Positions 39,196 through 47,353 of a DNA stretch of 64,000 bases are shown in pieces. Positions within the stretch are counted from its first letter, which is position 1, and each line of letters opens with the position of its first letter. The notes beneath the pieces were generated by a model. It saw only the letters and a list, made by a program, of their open reading frames with translations. It ran no database searches and had not been told where the DNA came from. The stretch is from Rhodopirellula sp. (GTDB lineage Bacteria > Planctomycetota > Planctomycetia > Pirellulales > Thermoguttaceae). The position numbers were made by a program, and so were the translations under genes. Where the stretch lies: contig JAAYEH010000059.1 of NCBI GenBank assembly GCA_012728855.1, forward strand, positions 22,092-86,091, written 5' to 3'.

Positions 39196-40209
39196 TCAGA
39201 ACCCTCGTGCCGCCTTGATGTCGTCGAAATCTCGAATGTGGTAATCGATACCTACGTAGTCCAAAACCCGGCACAAGGACCGCAGCGCGACGCCCATTCC
39301 ATCCGGGCCGCTGAATCCGCCGAACTGGCCACCCCCCTTGAGATGCGGCTCGAGATCCAAGAACACGCCGGGAATGCCGCGGCGGCGAAGCTTGCGCTCC
39401 ATTTGCGGCAAGAAACGAGCCAGCTCGCGGAGTAGCGTCTCGTGGGCACTGTCCCCTTTATCGCTCGGGACAAAGTTAGCAAGCATGTCCTCGTCGACGT
39501 GGCCGCCCTTGGCAACCGGCTTAGGGTTGTGGTAATCCTTGATGTGGACCCAGCCCAGCCCCGGCTTCATGAGCTGAAACTGCTCGAGCAGTTCACCGGC
39601 CGTAAAGCCCTGCACGATGATATTGGCGGCATCGAAAATCAGCACCATCGCCGGATGGTTCACTTGCCGGTAGATTTCTGCCAGCAAATAGCCGTTCTCG
39701 CCGACCAGGTTCGGCTCGACTTCCACGCCGTAAGTCAGGTCGGAACGATGGCACAGCTCCGCGATTTGGCCGAGTTGCTCCACGGCCTGTGGGATATGTT
39801 CTTTCGGGTCGGTTCCTTTGGGGTGGTAGAAAGAGAATCCCCGGATCAACTTCGACTCAAAGGCGTGTGCCAATTCGCAAGCTTTCTTGACGTCGCCCGT
39901 GAGGTATTTCTTGAAGGGGATATACGCGTTTTTCGTCCCGTCTTCGACGTCAAGGAGCTTGACCTTGCCGATCGGGGAACCGATCGATGAAACGTTCAGA
40001 CCGTATTCATCCTGAAGATGCCGGATTTTCTGGATTTCCGATCGGCTCAGTTTCATGGCGTTTTTCACCCCCTCGCCGACGTCGATAAACCGGATACTGT
40101 AATACTGCAGTCCCAGGGCGGCGAATGCCGCGAACTGCTGGACAGCGGTTTTCTGATTGGCAGCCTCGTCGGCGAATCCGGAGAGAATGACTCGAGGTTG
40201 GTCGGCCAT
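39196..40209 (-). CDS. sugar phosphate isomerase/epimerase family TIM-barrel protein
   Basis: About 337 residues from the ATG at 40209. It has the AP-endonuclease-2-like barrel: VILSGFADEAANQKTAVQQF at the N-terminus, EVEPNLVGENGYLLAEIY with a metal-type Glu, VLIFDAANI, and WVHIKDYHNPKP with His and Asp. The family includes xylose isomerase-like, IolE and hexulose epimerase enzymes. The substrate is unknown. No signal peptide is present. The stop is one base from the FHA gene stop (convergent). Confidence 0.85.
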   Translation of the reverse strand: MADQPRVILSGFADEAANQKTAVQQFAAFAALGLQYYSIRFIDVGEGVKNAMKLSRSEIQKIRHLQDEYGLNVSSIGSPIGKVKLLDVEDGTKNAYIPFKKYLTGDVKKACELAHAFESKLIRGFSFYHPKGTDPKEHIPQAVEQLGQIAELCHRSDLTYGVEVEPNLVGENGYLLAEIYRQVNHPAMVLIFDAANIIVQGFTAGELLEQFQLMKPGLGWVHIKDYHNPKPVAKGGHVDEDMLANFVPSDKGDSAHETLLRELARFLPQMERKLRRRGIPGVFLDLEPHLKGGGQFGGFSGPDGMGVALRSLCRVLDYVGIDYHIRDFDDIKAARGF

Positions 40210-40526
40210 AGTGGTATCCCGTGGATTTCGAGGAAAACGGACCATCGGTCGATGACGGGATCGTATTCTGAAGTTCCTGGCTCAAAATGGCAAGGGGGGC
40301 AAGGCAAACCTGCGGAAACAGCCGGGCGACCGCGACAAGGCGAGCGGCAGAAGGAAATCTACCCGCTCGGACGTAGCCTGACTCTCCGAGTCGGGTCTTG
40401 GAAGCCAGACCCGACTCGGAGAGTCAGGCTACGAATTTCCGATCGAAACTTAAGTTCGCCTGCTCAAACTACCGATAAGGTGCCGACGAACCAGGGGGGA
40501 GCACTCTGGTCGGCAAGGAGTTGCGT
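40210..40526. other. intergenic region with the family C palindrome
   Basis: It contains the 27-base-arm palindrome at 40372-40433 between two divergent genes. No gene is supported. Confidence 0.5.
40372..40433. repeat. family C palindrome with perfect 27-base arms
   Basis: The arms 40372-40398 and 40407-40433 pair completely (start CGTAGCCTGACTCTCCGAG) around an 8-base loop. A second copy at 50015-50083 differs by a C-to-T change on one arm and the matching G-to-A change on the other. Confidence 0.9.
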
Positions 40527-41144
40527 GTGGGCATCTGGGGCATCGGGATCCAGTCGGCAGGGCAGGCGGTTCTTGGAGCCGCTGCTCGCTTGACTGGTTC
40601 AGTGGGGCCGCAACAAGCGGAGCCTCACGCTTGCAACCAGTCGACCGCAGACGAATTAACCCTCTCTGGTGGGGCGATTTCAGCGAAACCTCCCGACTTG
40701 GTTGGCCGTCTGTTTCCTGGCGTTCCGCGACGGGCGGACGGCAGCGTCAACATCGAGAATATCCGCACCTACCGTGACGAGCGTAAAGACGCTCTCGACG
40801 CTCGTCTCCGCGAGGCATTTCGCGACGCGGGCATTGATACCAGTGCGCAGATTCGGCTCCAGGTCGGTTACGATGGCCATGTTGCGGTAGCCAACGATCA
40901 CCCGCAGCGGGACGAAATCGAACAGATCTTCGCCGACAATCCCGACCTCCGCAACCACTTCGCTGAGGTCGCCTCGCTCTCGGAGGTCATCCGTGCGGGC
41001 GAGGAAGCCAGCGCATTTCAACAGGCGTACGCCGACGACCCGGACGCCGCCATCGCCGAGTTCTGGCATCTCTTCTCCGGACAACGGCGGCCCGACTTCA
41101 GCCTGCTCATTGGCGGGGACGAGTCGACCATCGAGTTTCAGTGA
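40527..41144 (+). CDS. protein of unknown function
   Basis: I do not recognise this protein. It is about 205 residues from the GTG at 40527, which has AAGGAG 6 bases upstream. The first 45 residues are low in character. From residue 50 a soluble, charged domain begins: FPGVPRRADGSVNIENIRTY, RDERKDALDARLREAFRDAG, then IRLQVGYDGHVAVANDHPQR and an acidic helical C-terminus ending IGGDESTIEFQ. The regular helix pattern and codon use look like a real protein. No signal peptide after the GTG, no transmembrane helix, no known motif. It converges on a pseudogene region. Confidence 0.6.
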   Translation: MGIWGIGIQSAGQAVLGAAARLTGSVGPQQAEPHACNQSTADELTLSGGAISAKPPDLVGRLFPGVPRRADGSVNIENIRTYRDERKDALDARLREAFRDAGIDTSAQIRLQVGYDGHVAVANDHPQRDEIEQIFADNPDLRNHFAEVASLSEVIRAGEEASAFQQAYADDPDAAIAEFWHLFSGQRRPDFSLLIGGDESTIEFQ

Positions 41145-41260
41145 ACGTGCCGGCCGAGCTCGCCCAACAAGGTGACCCTGATATACCGCACATCCATCAC
41201 CTCTTTGCCCGGCTTCTCGGGATCCATGTGCCGCATCGGAAGCTCGACGTCGGCGAACAG
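41140..41260 (-). pseudogene. orphan C-terminal fragment joined to a sulfatase fragment
   Basis: In a different frame from the sulfatase remnant, the minus strand reads LFADVELPMRHMDPEKPGK, then EVMDVRYIRVTLLGEL and ends GRHVH with a TGA. It looks like the real C-terminus of some protein, but I cannot identify it. There is no start or upstream part; the sequence changes into the sulfatase fragment at about 41250. Confidence 0.4.
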
Positions 41261-41406
41261 ACGGGGCAGACGAAGAACCGGTCAAAGATAGCGCCGTCGC
41301 GGGCCAGCGAGTCGATATTCGGCATGGCGAGGTTGCGGTTTCCGTGAACGCTCAGATCGCCCCACCCCTGGTCATCGGCAAGTATTGGCACACAAGCAAT
41401 TTGCCC
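41248..41406 (-). pseudogene. sulfatase N-terminal fragment
   Basis: The minus strand encodes ADDQGWGDLSVHGN, then LAMPNIDSLARDGAIF and DRFFVCPVCSPT. This is the N-terminal metal site (two Asp) and the start of the CxPxR active-site motif of formylglycine-dependent sulfatases. The motif is cut after CSPT: the expected Arg and the remaining 400 or so residues are absent. No start codon or signal peptide precedes it. It is a decayed piece of a gene type that is very abundant in this phylum. Confidence 0.78.
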
Positions 41407-41862
41407 AGTAAATACGAAGGGGATTGTCCTGCCGCTACGGGCAGGTAATCCATAGTGATACCTCCGTCGAGTTTCTGTTCAATTTGTCCGCGGGTTCTGC
41501 GCTACTCCCAGTGTCGGTGCCCATAGACCAGAGGTCAACGAACCGCCGATACGGGAGGATCGGGATCATTGTGAGAAAAAATTCCACCAGGGAGCTCTGT
41601 CTCATCGGGGGGTGCGGTTAATCGCGAACCGCAGGCATACCCAGGCTAATCGTACAGGTCGGACTTCTGGCGGGCCGTTGCCTTTTTCAGGGGGGCGGGG
41701 GAATTCGCCTTGCCCGAAGCTCTGAGTTTCGGTATTTCTACGCGGCCTTGAGGTGTTTCGCCCGGCCGTCCCTGGCAGCGATCGCCTTTTCCATGGCGCC
41801 GGATGCGCCCAACCGAATCCCTACTCGTCTTGTGCGACTCCAATTTAGGCAGAACAGGCTCT
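41407..41862. other. gene-free region upstream of bamA
   Basis: About 450 bases between the pseudogene remnants and BamA. No open frame with protein character or repeat family is seen. The BamA promoter presumably lies here; I could not define it. Confidence 0.4.
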
Positions 41863-44800
41863 ATGGCCGATCTCCGTATGCAAATCCGCCGTCCGGCCGG
41901 CTTCTTGTTCGCTGCATGGCTGATTCTCGCAGCGGAACTGCAAGCGGTTGCGCCCGCTCAGAATTTCCCGCCCGCCAGGGCCGAGGAGGAGTACGTCGTT
42001 CAGGTTCGGGTGGTGGGGCACCATCGTGTCCCGTTGGAGAAGATCCTGCCGAATATCCACACGCGACAGGGCCGAACCTACGATCCGAAGGTGGTCGAAG
42101 ACGACGTGCGGCGACTCAACGGCACCAAACTCTTCATCACGGTGAAACCGTACACGCAGAAGGCGCCCGGCGGGCGTCTGGTGATTTTCGAGGTTCTGGA
42201 AAGGCCGCTGGTCCATTACGTCAAGTTCGTCGGCAACCGGAAATTCACGAAGAAGGCGCTGCAGGAGGAGGCCTCCGTCAAAGCCGGCGACGCGATGGAC
42301 GTGTTCGCCGTCGAGGAAGCGAGGCGGCGTTTGGAAGAATACTACCACACGCGAGGATTCCCTAAGGCGCAGGTCACGCTGTTCGAGGGCGTCAAGCCCG
42401 ATGACAAAGGCATCGTCTTCGTCATCAACGAGGGAACCAAGCAGCGGGTCTTCTGGACTTCGTTCGAAGGCAACACGATCGCCAGCGACGCTCGACTGAG
42501 AACCCAGATCAAGACGAAACCGGGCATCCTCTGGATCTTTCAGGGCGAAGTCGATCCGAACCAAATCGCGGAAGATGTGAACCGCCTCACGGCCTACTAT
42601 CGCAGCCTGGGCTACTTCCGGGCCCGCGTCGGCCGCGAACTTGAATTCGACGACGATCAAGAGTGGCTGACGCTGAAGTTCACCATCGACGAAGGGCCTC
42701 GCTATACCATTCGCAACGTGGCGTTTATCGGCAACTCGACCTTTTCCACCGAACAACTCGCCCGCGATCTGAAACTCGAATCGGGCAAGTTCTTCAATCA
42801 GGCGGAAATGCGGGGCGATCTGGCGACGATTCGCGATACTTACGGCTCCGTGGGCTACGTCTTCGCCGATATCAAGGCGGATCCGCGCTTTCTCGAAGAG
42901 CCGGGCCAACTCGACCTCGTCTACAACATCGACGAAGGCGAGCAATACCGGGTGGGTCGGATCAATGTGCAGATCGAGGGCGAGTACGCCCATACCAAGC
43001 TCAATACGGTGCTCAACCGCATGTCGATTAAACCGGGCGACATCGTCGATATCCGCGAGCTACGCGCCAGCGAGCGGCGTTTGAAGGCTTCGGGGCTGTT
43101 TCAGTCGGACCCGGCCAAGGGCGTGTCGCCCAAGATCGTTTTCAGTCCGCCTACGGCAGAAGACCTGGAAACCAACATTGCCGAGAGCCCTCAGCGGCCC
43201 AACGGCTTCCGCGGCCAGAGCCCGGACGGGCAGCAGCGCGAAGCTCGGAGAATCGACCTGAACATCAATGGCCGTTGGGCGGAGGAGCAGGGAGCAGGGA
43301 GCGGGGAGCAGGGAGCGAGAAGCGAAGGGGAAGAATTGCCGAATTTGCCGCTGCCGCGGCAAGGGATGCAGTTGCCGGGGCTTCCGCCCGCCATCATTCG
43401 AGGTCAAAGCCCGGAGCCGAACCGCCGCCGACAACAAGGACTGGCATGGGGCGCGGGGCGACCGATCCCGCCCGACGAATTCACCCAATCCTGGTCATCT
43501 CGGTCGACGGCCAACAGTGGGTTGGCCGCAACGACCCAAGCCGCGCCGCGAGTGTCGCCGAAACAACTCGAGTCGCCTACCGTGGTCCGAGGCCAGTACA
43601 GTGCGAGCGGAGGGGTTGCGTTTCCGCAGCTCAATTCCGGCGTGGGGCAGACACCGGTGTTTGCGCCTCCGGTTCGCCAGGATTACCAGCAAGCGCCGCC
43701 GTTAACGACGACCGTCCAGCAGCCGATTGCCCCAAATTCGTCGGCACAAGTGGCCCCACCCATGCTGCCCGCGCCGCCGGCGATCCCTTACGGAAATCCC
43801 GCGGTTCCGCAGCCCCAATACGCACAGCCCCAATACGCACAGCCCCAGTACGCACAGCCCCAGTACGCACAGCCCCAGTACGCACCGCCGGGCTATCCAG
43901 CGCTGGGTGTGCTGCCGCCTTCGCGGCCGCTGTTTAGCGACGACCCGAGTGTGGACAATCTGCTTGGCACACCTCCGGACGAGGAACCGTTGTACCTGCC
44001 TTTGAATCCCCAATTGGCGGAAACGCAGACCGGCCGGATCATGTTCAGCGCCGGGGTCAATTCGGAAGCCGGTCTCATCGGGTCGATCGTCATCGACGAG
44101 CAGAATTTCGACTGGACCCGCTTTCCCCGCGGATGGGAGGACGTACGCAATGCCACCGCCTTCCGCGGCGCCGGCCAGCGATTCCGAATTGAGGCGGTGC
44201 CGGGTACTGAAGTCCAGAAATACACGGTCAATTTCCAGGAACCCTATTTGCTCGACACTTCGGTCGGTTTGGGATTGAGCGCCTACTACTACGACCGCCG
44301 CTACCGCGAGTGGGACGAGCAGCGGGTCGGCGGCCGAGTTTCGGGAACGTACCAGTTTTCACCGGACTTGACCGGTGTGGCGGCGTTTCGCGGGGCGAAC
44401 ATCAAGGTGTTCGACCCGATCGCCAACATCCCGGAACTGAACGAAGTGTTGGGCAGCAACGCGCTGTACGGTTTCGAACTCCGCCTGATTCACGATACAC
44501 GCGACAGTGCCTTCCTGCCGACCGAAGGGCACCTCTTCGAGATCGGCGCCGAGCAAGTCATCGGCAGTTTTCAATATCCACGAGCCGATATCAGCTACCG
44601 CCAGTATTTCCTGCTGAACCAGCGCCCGGACGGCTCGGGCCGTCATGTGCTCAACGTGGGCGGGAAGGTGGCGTACAGCGGCAGTGATACACCTATCTAC
44701 GAGCACTACTTCGCGGGCGGTTTTACCACGATCCGCGGCTTCGATTTCCGTGAGGCTTCCCCGCGAAACATGGGTGTGATCGTGGGCGGCGAATTCATGG

Positions 44801-45060
44801 CGCTGGCTTCGGCCGAATACATGTTTCCCATCACGGCCGACGATTCGCTGCGTGGCGTGGTTTTCGTCGACACCGGCACGGTGGAGCCGACGATCGACAA
44901 CTGGACCGACAAGTACCGCGTCGCCCCGGGGTTCGGATTGCGGATCACCATTCCGGCCATGGGGCCGGCCCCGATCGCGCTCGATCTGGCCTTTCCGATC
45001 TCACGCGAGGATGCCGACGATGTCCAGAGCTTCAGCTTTTTCGTCGGCTTCCTGCGGTAA
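41863..45060 (+). CDS. bamA: BamA-family outer-membrane assembly protein with a long low-complexity linker
   Basis: About 1065 residues from the ATG at 41863. The signal peptide is followed by POTRA domains over about residues 35-420 (EYVVQVRVVGHHRVPLEKIL, VHYVKFVGNRKFTKKALQEE, YTIRNVAFIGNSTFSTEQL, and a fourth). Residues 425-710 form a Pro/Gln/Ala-rich linker. The C-terminal 340 residues form the Omp85 beta-barrel, with GLIGSIVIDEQNFDWTRFP near the first strands, the GGFTTIRGFDFR loop motif, and an aromatic-type last strand (FSFFVGFLR). It inserts beta-barrel proteins in the outer membrane. The linker between POTRA and barrel is far longer than in E. coli BamA. Confidence 0.9.
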   Translation: MADLRMQIRRPAGFLFAAWLILAAELQAVAPAQNFPPARAEEEYVVQVRVVGHHRVPLEKILPNIHTRQGRTYDPKVVEDDVRRLNGTKLFITVKPYTQKAPGGRLVIFEVLERPLVHYVKFVGNRKFTKKALQEEASVKAGDAMDVFAVEEARRRLEEYYHTRGFPKAQVTLFEGVKPDDKGIVFVINEGTKQRVFWTSFEGNTIASDARLRTQIKTKPGILWIFQGEVDPNQIAEDVNRLTAYYRSLGYFRARVGRELEFDDDQEWLTLKFTIDEGPRYTIRNVAFIGNSTFSTEQLARDLKLESGKFFNQAEMRGDLATIRDTYGSVGYVFADIKADPRFLEEPGQLDLVYNIDEGEQYRVGRINVQIEGEYAHTKLNTVLNRMSIKPGDIVDIRELRASERRLKASGLFQSDPAKGVSPKIVFSPPTAEDLETNIAESPQRPNGFRGQSPDGQQREARRIDLNINGRWAEEQGAGSGEQGARSEGEELPNLPLPRQGMQLPGLPPAIIRGQSPEPNRRRQQGLAWGAGRPIPPDEFTQSWSSRSTANSGLAATTQAAPRVSPKQLESPTVVRGQYSASGGVAFPQLNSGVGQTPVFAPPVRQDYQQAPPLTTTVQQPIAPNSSAQVAPPMLPAPPAIPYGNPAVPQPQYAQPQYAQPQYAQPQYAQPQYAPPGYPALGVLPPSRPLFSDDPSVDNLLGTPPDEEPLYLPLNPQLAETQTGRIMFSAGVNSEAGLIGSIVIDEQNFDWTRFPRGWEDVRNATAFRGAGQRFRIEAVPGTEVQKYTVNFQEPYLLDTSVGLGLSAYYYDRRYREWDEQRVGGRVSGTYQFSPDLTGVAAFRGANIKVFDPIANIPELNEVLGSNALYGFELRLIHDTRDSAFLPTEGHLFEIGAEQVIGSFQYPRADISYRQYFLLNQRPDGSGRHVLNVGGKVAYSGSDTPIYEHYFAGGFTTIRGFDFREASPRNMGVIVGGEFMALASAEYMFPITADDSLRGVVFVDTGTVEPTIDNWTDKYRVAPGFGLRITIPAMGPAPIALDLAFPISREDADDVQSFSFFVGFLR
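43806..43885 (+). repeat. five tandem 15-bp repeats (PQYAQ) in the bamA linker
   Basis: CAGCCCCARTACGCA recurs five times in a row and encodes repeated PQYAQ. Two copies use CAA and three use CAG, so copies have begun to differ. Just upstream (43278-43325) a second purine-rich run based on GGGAGCAGGGAGC encodes a Glu/Gly/Ser stretch. Confidence 0.92.
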
Positions 45061-45927
45061 TCAGCGGACCGACCGACCGATCTCGAAAATCTCTTCCGCG
45101 TCGAGTACCTGATCGTTCGATTCGAACAATCGCCGGATGGCGGCTTTGTGGATCTTCATCTTCATCCCGCCCACGCCGATCGCCCCGTAGCAGACAACCC
45201 CGCGGCGCTCGGCGGCGCGATCCGTCGCTTCAATGCCGGTCAGTCCGACGGGCGGAACGGCATTGAGATCGACGGCCACTTGGGGGCCGGCCGCATTCCG
45301 CCAGGTTTTCTCCGGCAACAATTCCACCCCGGCGGCCCCCGCCGCGACCAGCACGTCGACCCCTTCGACGGCTCGCTCGGTTTCCTCGATCGAGCCACCG
45401 GCGCAAGGCGATAGTCGGGCGGACGGAAGCTTGGCGGCCACCGCCTCGCAGACTGCGACGGCCCGAGCCTGGTTGCGCGAAACGGCCCGTACTTCCGCGC
45501 CGGATGCTGCCAATAATTGTACTACGCGGCGGCCCACCGGGCCGGTGGCGGCGAGCACTGCCGCTTTCGCGCCGCGGAGATCGACGTGCGCCGCCGCGGC
45601 CAGGACGGCGGCTGCGGCGGTAGTATTGGCGCCGTTCGCGTCGAGCATCACGGAGACTCGCATCGGCCCGAAGAATGTCTTCCGCACTGCCGCGAGGATC
45701 GCCTCGCCGGCGGCGACATCGCTGCCGCCGATGAAAATCGCCGTGCGGTGCAACTCGGAGACGGCGCGGGTGAAGATTGCGCCGTAGACCAACTCGCGGA
45801 CATTCTCCGGCCGGACATTGGCGTGCGGCAGCAGATGGTCGACACCGGAGTCGATCGCCACGACGCCGTCGAACACACTCGGCTGCGAATCGCAGTCGAA
45901 TTGGATAAGGATGGCGCGACTGGACAT
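45061..45927 (-). CDS. mtdB: NAD(P)-dependent methylene-tetrahydromethanopterin dehydrogenase
   Basis: 288 residues from the ATG at 45927. The N-terminal substrate domain (ILIQFDCDSQPSVFDGVVAI, VYGAIFTRA, IFIGGSDVAAGE) and the Rossmann segment (VLAATGPVGRRVVQLLA) match MtdB of methylotrophs. GIEATDRAAERRGVVCYGAIG at the C-terminal side is also family-like. It oxidises methylene-H4MPT to methenyl-H4MPT in formaldehyde oxidation. The fae gene, for the step before it, ends 148 bases upstream in the same direction. The mch and fhc genes are not in the window. Confidence 0.9.
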   Translation of the reverse strand: MSSRAILIQFDCDSQPSVFDGVVAIDSGVDHLLPHANVRPENVRELVYGAIFTRAVSELHRTAIFIGGSDVAAGEAILAAVRKTFFGPMRVSVMLDANGANTTAAAAVLAAAAHVDLRGAKAAVLAATGPVGRRVVQLLAASGAEVRAVSRNQARAVAVCEAVAAKLPSARLSPCAGGSIEETERAVEGVDVLVAAGAAGVELLPEKTWRNAAGPQVAVDLNAVPPVGLTGIEATDRAAERRGVVCYGAIGVGGMKMKIHKAAIRRLFESNDQVLDAEEIFEIGRSVR

Positions 45928-45994
45928 GAAGAAGTCTTTCAGCGATAGGCGGGACACTCCGTGGCCCGCCAATCTCGGGAAGTAGTTCGCCAGG

Positions 45995-46078
45995 CAGGTT
46001 CCGCTTGCCGAGCGGAACCTGTGCGTCGGCAGATCATCGTGCTCCGTGCGATCCGGTTCGGCAATCGGAACCTGCTAG
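45995..46078. repeat. family B composite palindrome between fae and mtdB
   Basis: The first hairpin, CAGGTTCCGCT - TGCCG - AGCGGAACCTG (45995-46021), is perfect over 11 bp. The second is worn (GGTTCGGCAATCGGAACC near 46054-46071). The element ends GCTAG, and the CTA inside this end is the reverse complement of the fae stop codon. Confidence 0.8.
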
Positions 46079-46572
46079 AACCCGCGAAACGGATGTTTGG
46101 CCTTATCCTTGCCCGCGAGCATCTCCTCGACGGTCGGTTTGCCGGTCATGGCGTTGCGAATCGCGTCCTTCGTGGCGGCGAGATTGAACTCGTAGATCTT
46201 TCTGTCGTCGTCGGCGTCCGGGTGAATGAATACCCCGCAGACGATCGCCAGGTTTTCCGCTTGCGACTGCGGGATGACGCCTTCGGCGACCGATTCGGCG
46301 ACCGCGGTGGCCACGGCGGCCTGGGCCGGACCGAACATCTGGACGGCCTGCTTCATCCCCTTGATTGTCACTTTGGTGACCATGACGGTGGCCGGCTTGA
46401 CCGCCAGGTTCGGCTCCAACACGGCCAGCAGATTCGTGTGACCTTCGCTCTGACGGGCCAGGGCATTGACCAGCGCGGCCCCCACCGGACCGTCCTTGTC
46501 TCCGACAATCAGGTCGATATGGGCGATCTCGTTGCCTTCCCCCGCCAAAGCTTCCCCGATGTACATGGCCAT
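46075..46572 (-). CDS. fae: formaldehyde-activating enzyme
   Basis: 165 residues from the ATG at 46572. Diagnostic stretches are IGEALAGEGNEIAHIDLIVG with the catalytic His, TNLLAVLEPNLAVKPATVMV, KQAVQMFGPAQAAVA and VCGVFIHPDADDDRKI. Fae condenses formaldehyde with tetrahydromethanopterin and is the marker of H4MPT-linked C1 oxidation, known in methylotrophs and in planctomycetes. The preceding in-frame codons run through a family B repeat and are not part of the protein. It is upstream of mtdB. Confidence 0.95.
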   Translation of the reverse strand: MAMYIGEALAGEGNEIAHIDLIVGDKDGPVGAALVNALARQSEGHTNLLAVLEPNLAVKPATVMVTKVTIKGMKQAVQMFGPAQAAVATAVAESVAEGVIPQSQAENLAIVCGVFIHPDADDDRKIYEFNLAATKDAIRNAMTGKPTVEEMLAGKDKAKHPFRGF

Positions 46573-46932
46573 TGTGCCAATCTCCCGATACCTGTGGTTC
46601 GACACCCGCGGAACTGCCGAGGGCCCGCGCCTCGAGCCAGTGTTGCCCGCTGCTCCTGGACAAACGATAGCAATTCTACCGGGCAGTTCAACTAGTAGGT
46701 TCCGCTTGCCGAGCGGAACCTTGCCCCACAGGTTCCGCTCGGCAAGCGGAACCTCCCGGGCGTCCCCTCGATCGGAATCTTGCTGAAATTCGGAGTGCTG
46801 TTCCGAGGGATATTGAGCAAGTCCTAATGGGGGTTCTCTTGCAAACCGCAAGCAAGTCGTTAAGTTATCGGGCAAACGAACCGCAAAATCACCGCAGTCC
46901 ACGCATTCTATCGAAGCCATGAGGACGATTTC
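46573..46932. other. divergent region between fae and the CAP protein gene
   Basis: 360 bases with an intact family B element (46697-46754). Divergent promoters must lie here but are not clear by eye. Confidence 0.45.
46697..46754. repeat. family B composite palindrome, best-preserved copy
   Basis: Two perfect 10-bp-stem hairpins, AGGTTCCGCT - TGCCG - AGCGGAACCT (46697-46721) and AGGTTCCGCT - CGGCA - AGCGGAACCT (46730-46754), are only 8 bases apart. Each is the reverse complement of the other, so the element can form either two hairpins or one long cruciform. Confidence 0.9.
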
Positions 46933-47349
46933 ATGACAACGACACTTGCCCTCTGCGTCTCGGCCCTTTTCGTCGGAAACGCCGACGACCCGCGATTCTC
47001 TCCCGACGACGAAGGACTAATCCCGATCGAGCGGAATATCGTGACCCTCACCAATGCCGAGCGCGCCCGGCACGGCCTGCCGCCGCTGGAAGTATGTCCC
47101 AACTTGCTTAACTCCGCCCGCGACCATGCCGCCTGGATGACGCGTCGCCAATCCCTTCAGCACACGCGCCAGGCCGTGGCCGAGAACATTGCCATGGGGC
47201 AAACCAACAGCCGCGAGGCGATGCAATCGTGGATGAGTTCGCCCGGGCATCGAGCCAACATTCTCAACCGGAGTTACCGGCGCATTGGAGTGGCCGCGTA
47301 CCGGACCGCCGCCGGGACGATCTTCTGGTGCCAGCAGTTTTTGCACTAG
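46933..47349 (+). CDS. CAP-domain (SCP/PR-1) secreted protein
   Basis: 138 residues. A short signal-like N-terminus (MTTTLALCVSALFVGNA) is followed by a compact CAP domain: LTNAERARHGLPPLEVCPNL, SARDHAAWMTRRQSLQHTR, ENIAMGQTNSREAMQSWMSS, PGHRANILNRSYRRIGVAAY. The conserved His/Glu residues of the CAP cavity are present. Function in bacteria is not settled (lipid binding or wall association). The GTG of the ATP-grasp gene follows after 4 bases, so the two form an operon. Confidence 0.9.
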   Translation: MTTTLALCVSALFVGNADDPRFSPDDEGLIPIERNIVTLTNAERARHGLPPLEVCPNLLNSARDHAAWMTRRQSLQHTRQAVAENIAMGQTNSREAMQSWMSSPGHRANILNRSYRRIGVAAYRTAAGTIFWCQQFLH

Positions 47350-47353
47350 AAAA

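Noticed and set aside
41646..41843. Short Lys/Arg-rich frame on the minus strand upstream of bamA
   Set aside because: No ribosome binding site or recognisable family; charge alone is not enough.
43806..43885. CRISPR-like short repeats
   Set aside because: They are 15-base direct repeats without spacers, inside the bamA reading frame.
46573..46920. N-terminal extension of Fae by 116 residues
   Set aside because: The extension translates a family B repeat (KVPLGKRNLL-type residues) and the Fae core begins at the ATG at 46572.
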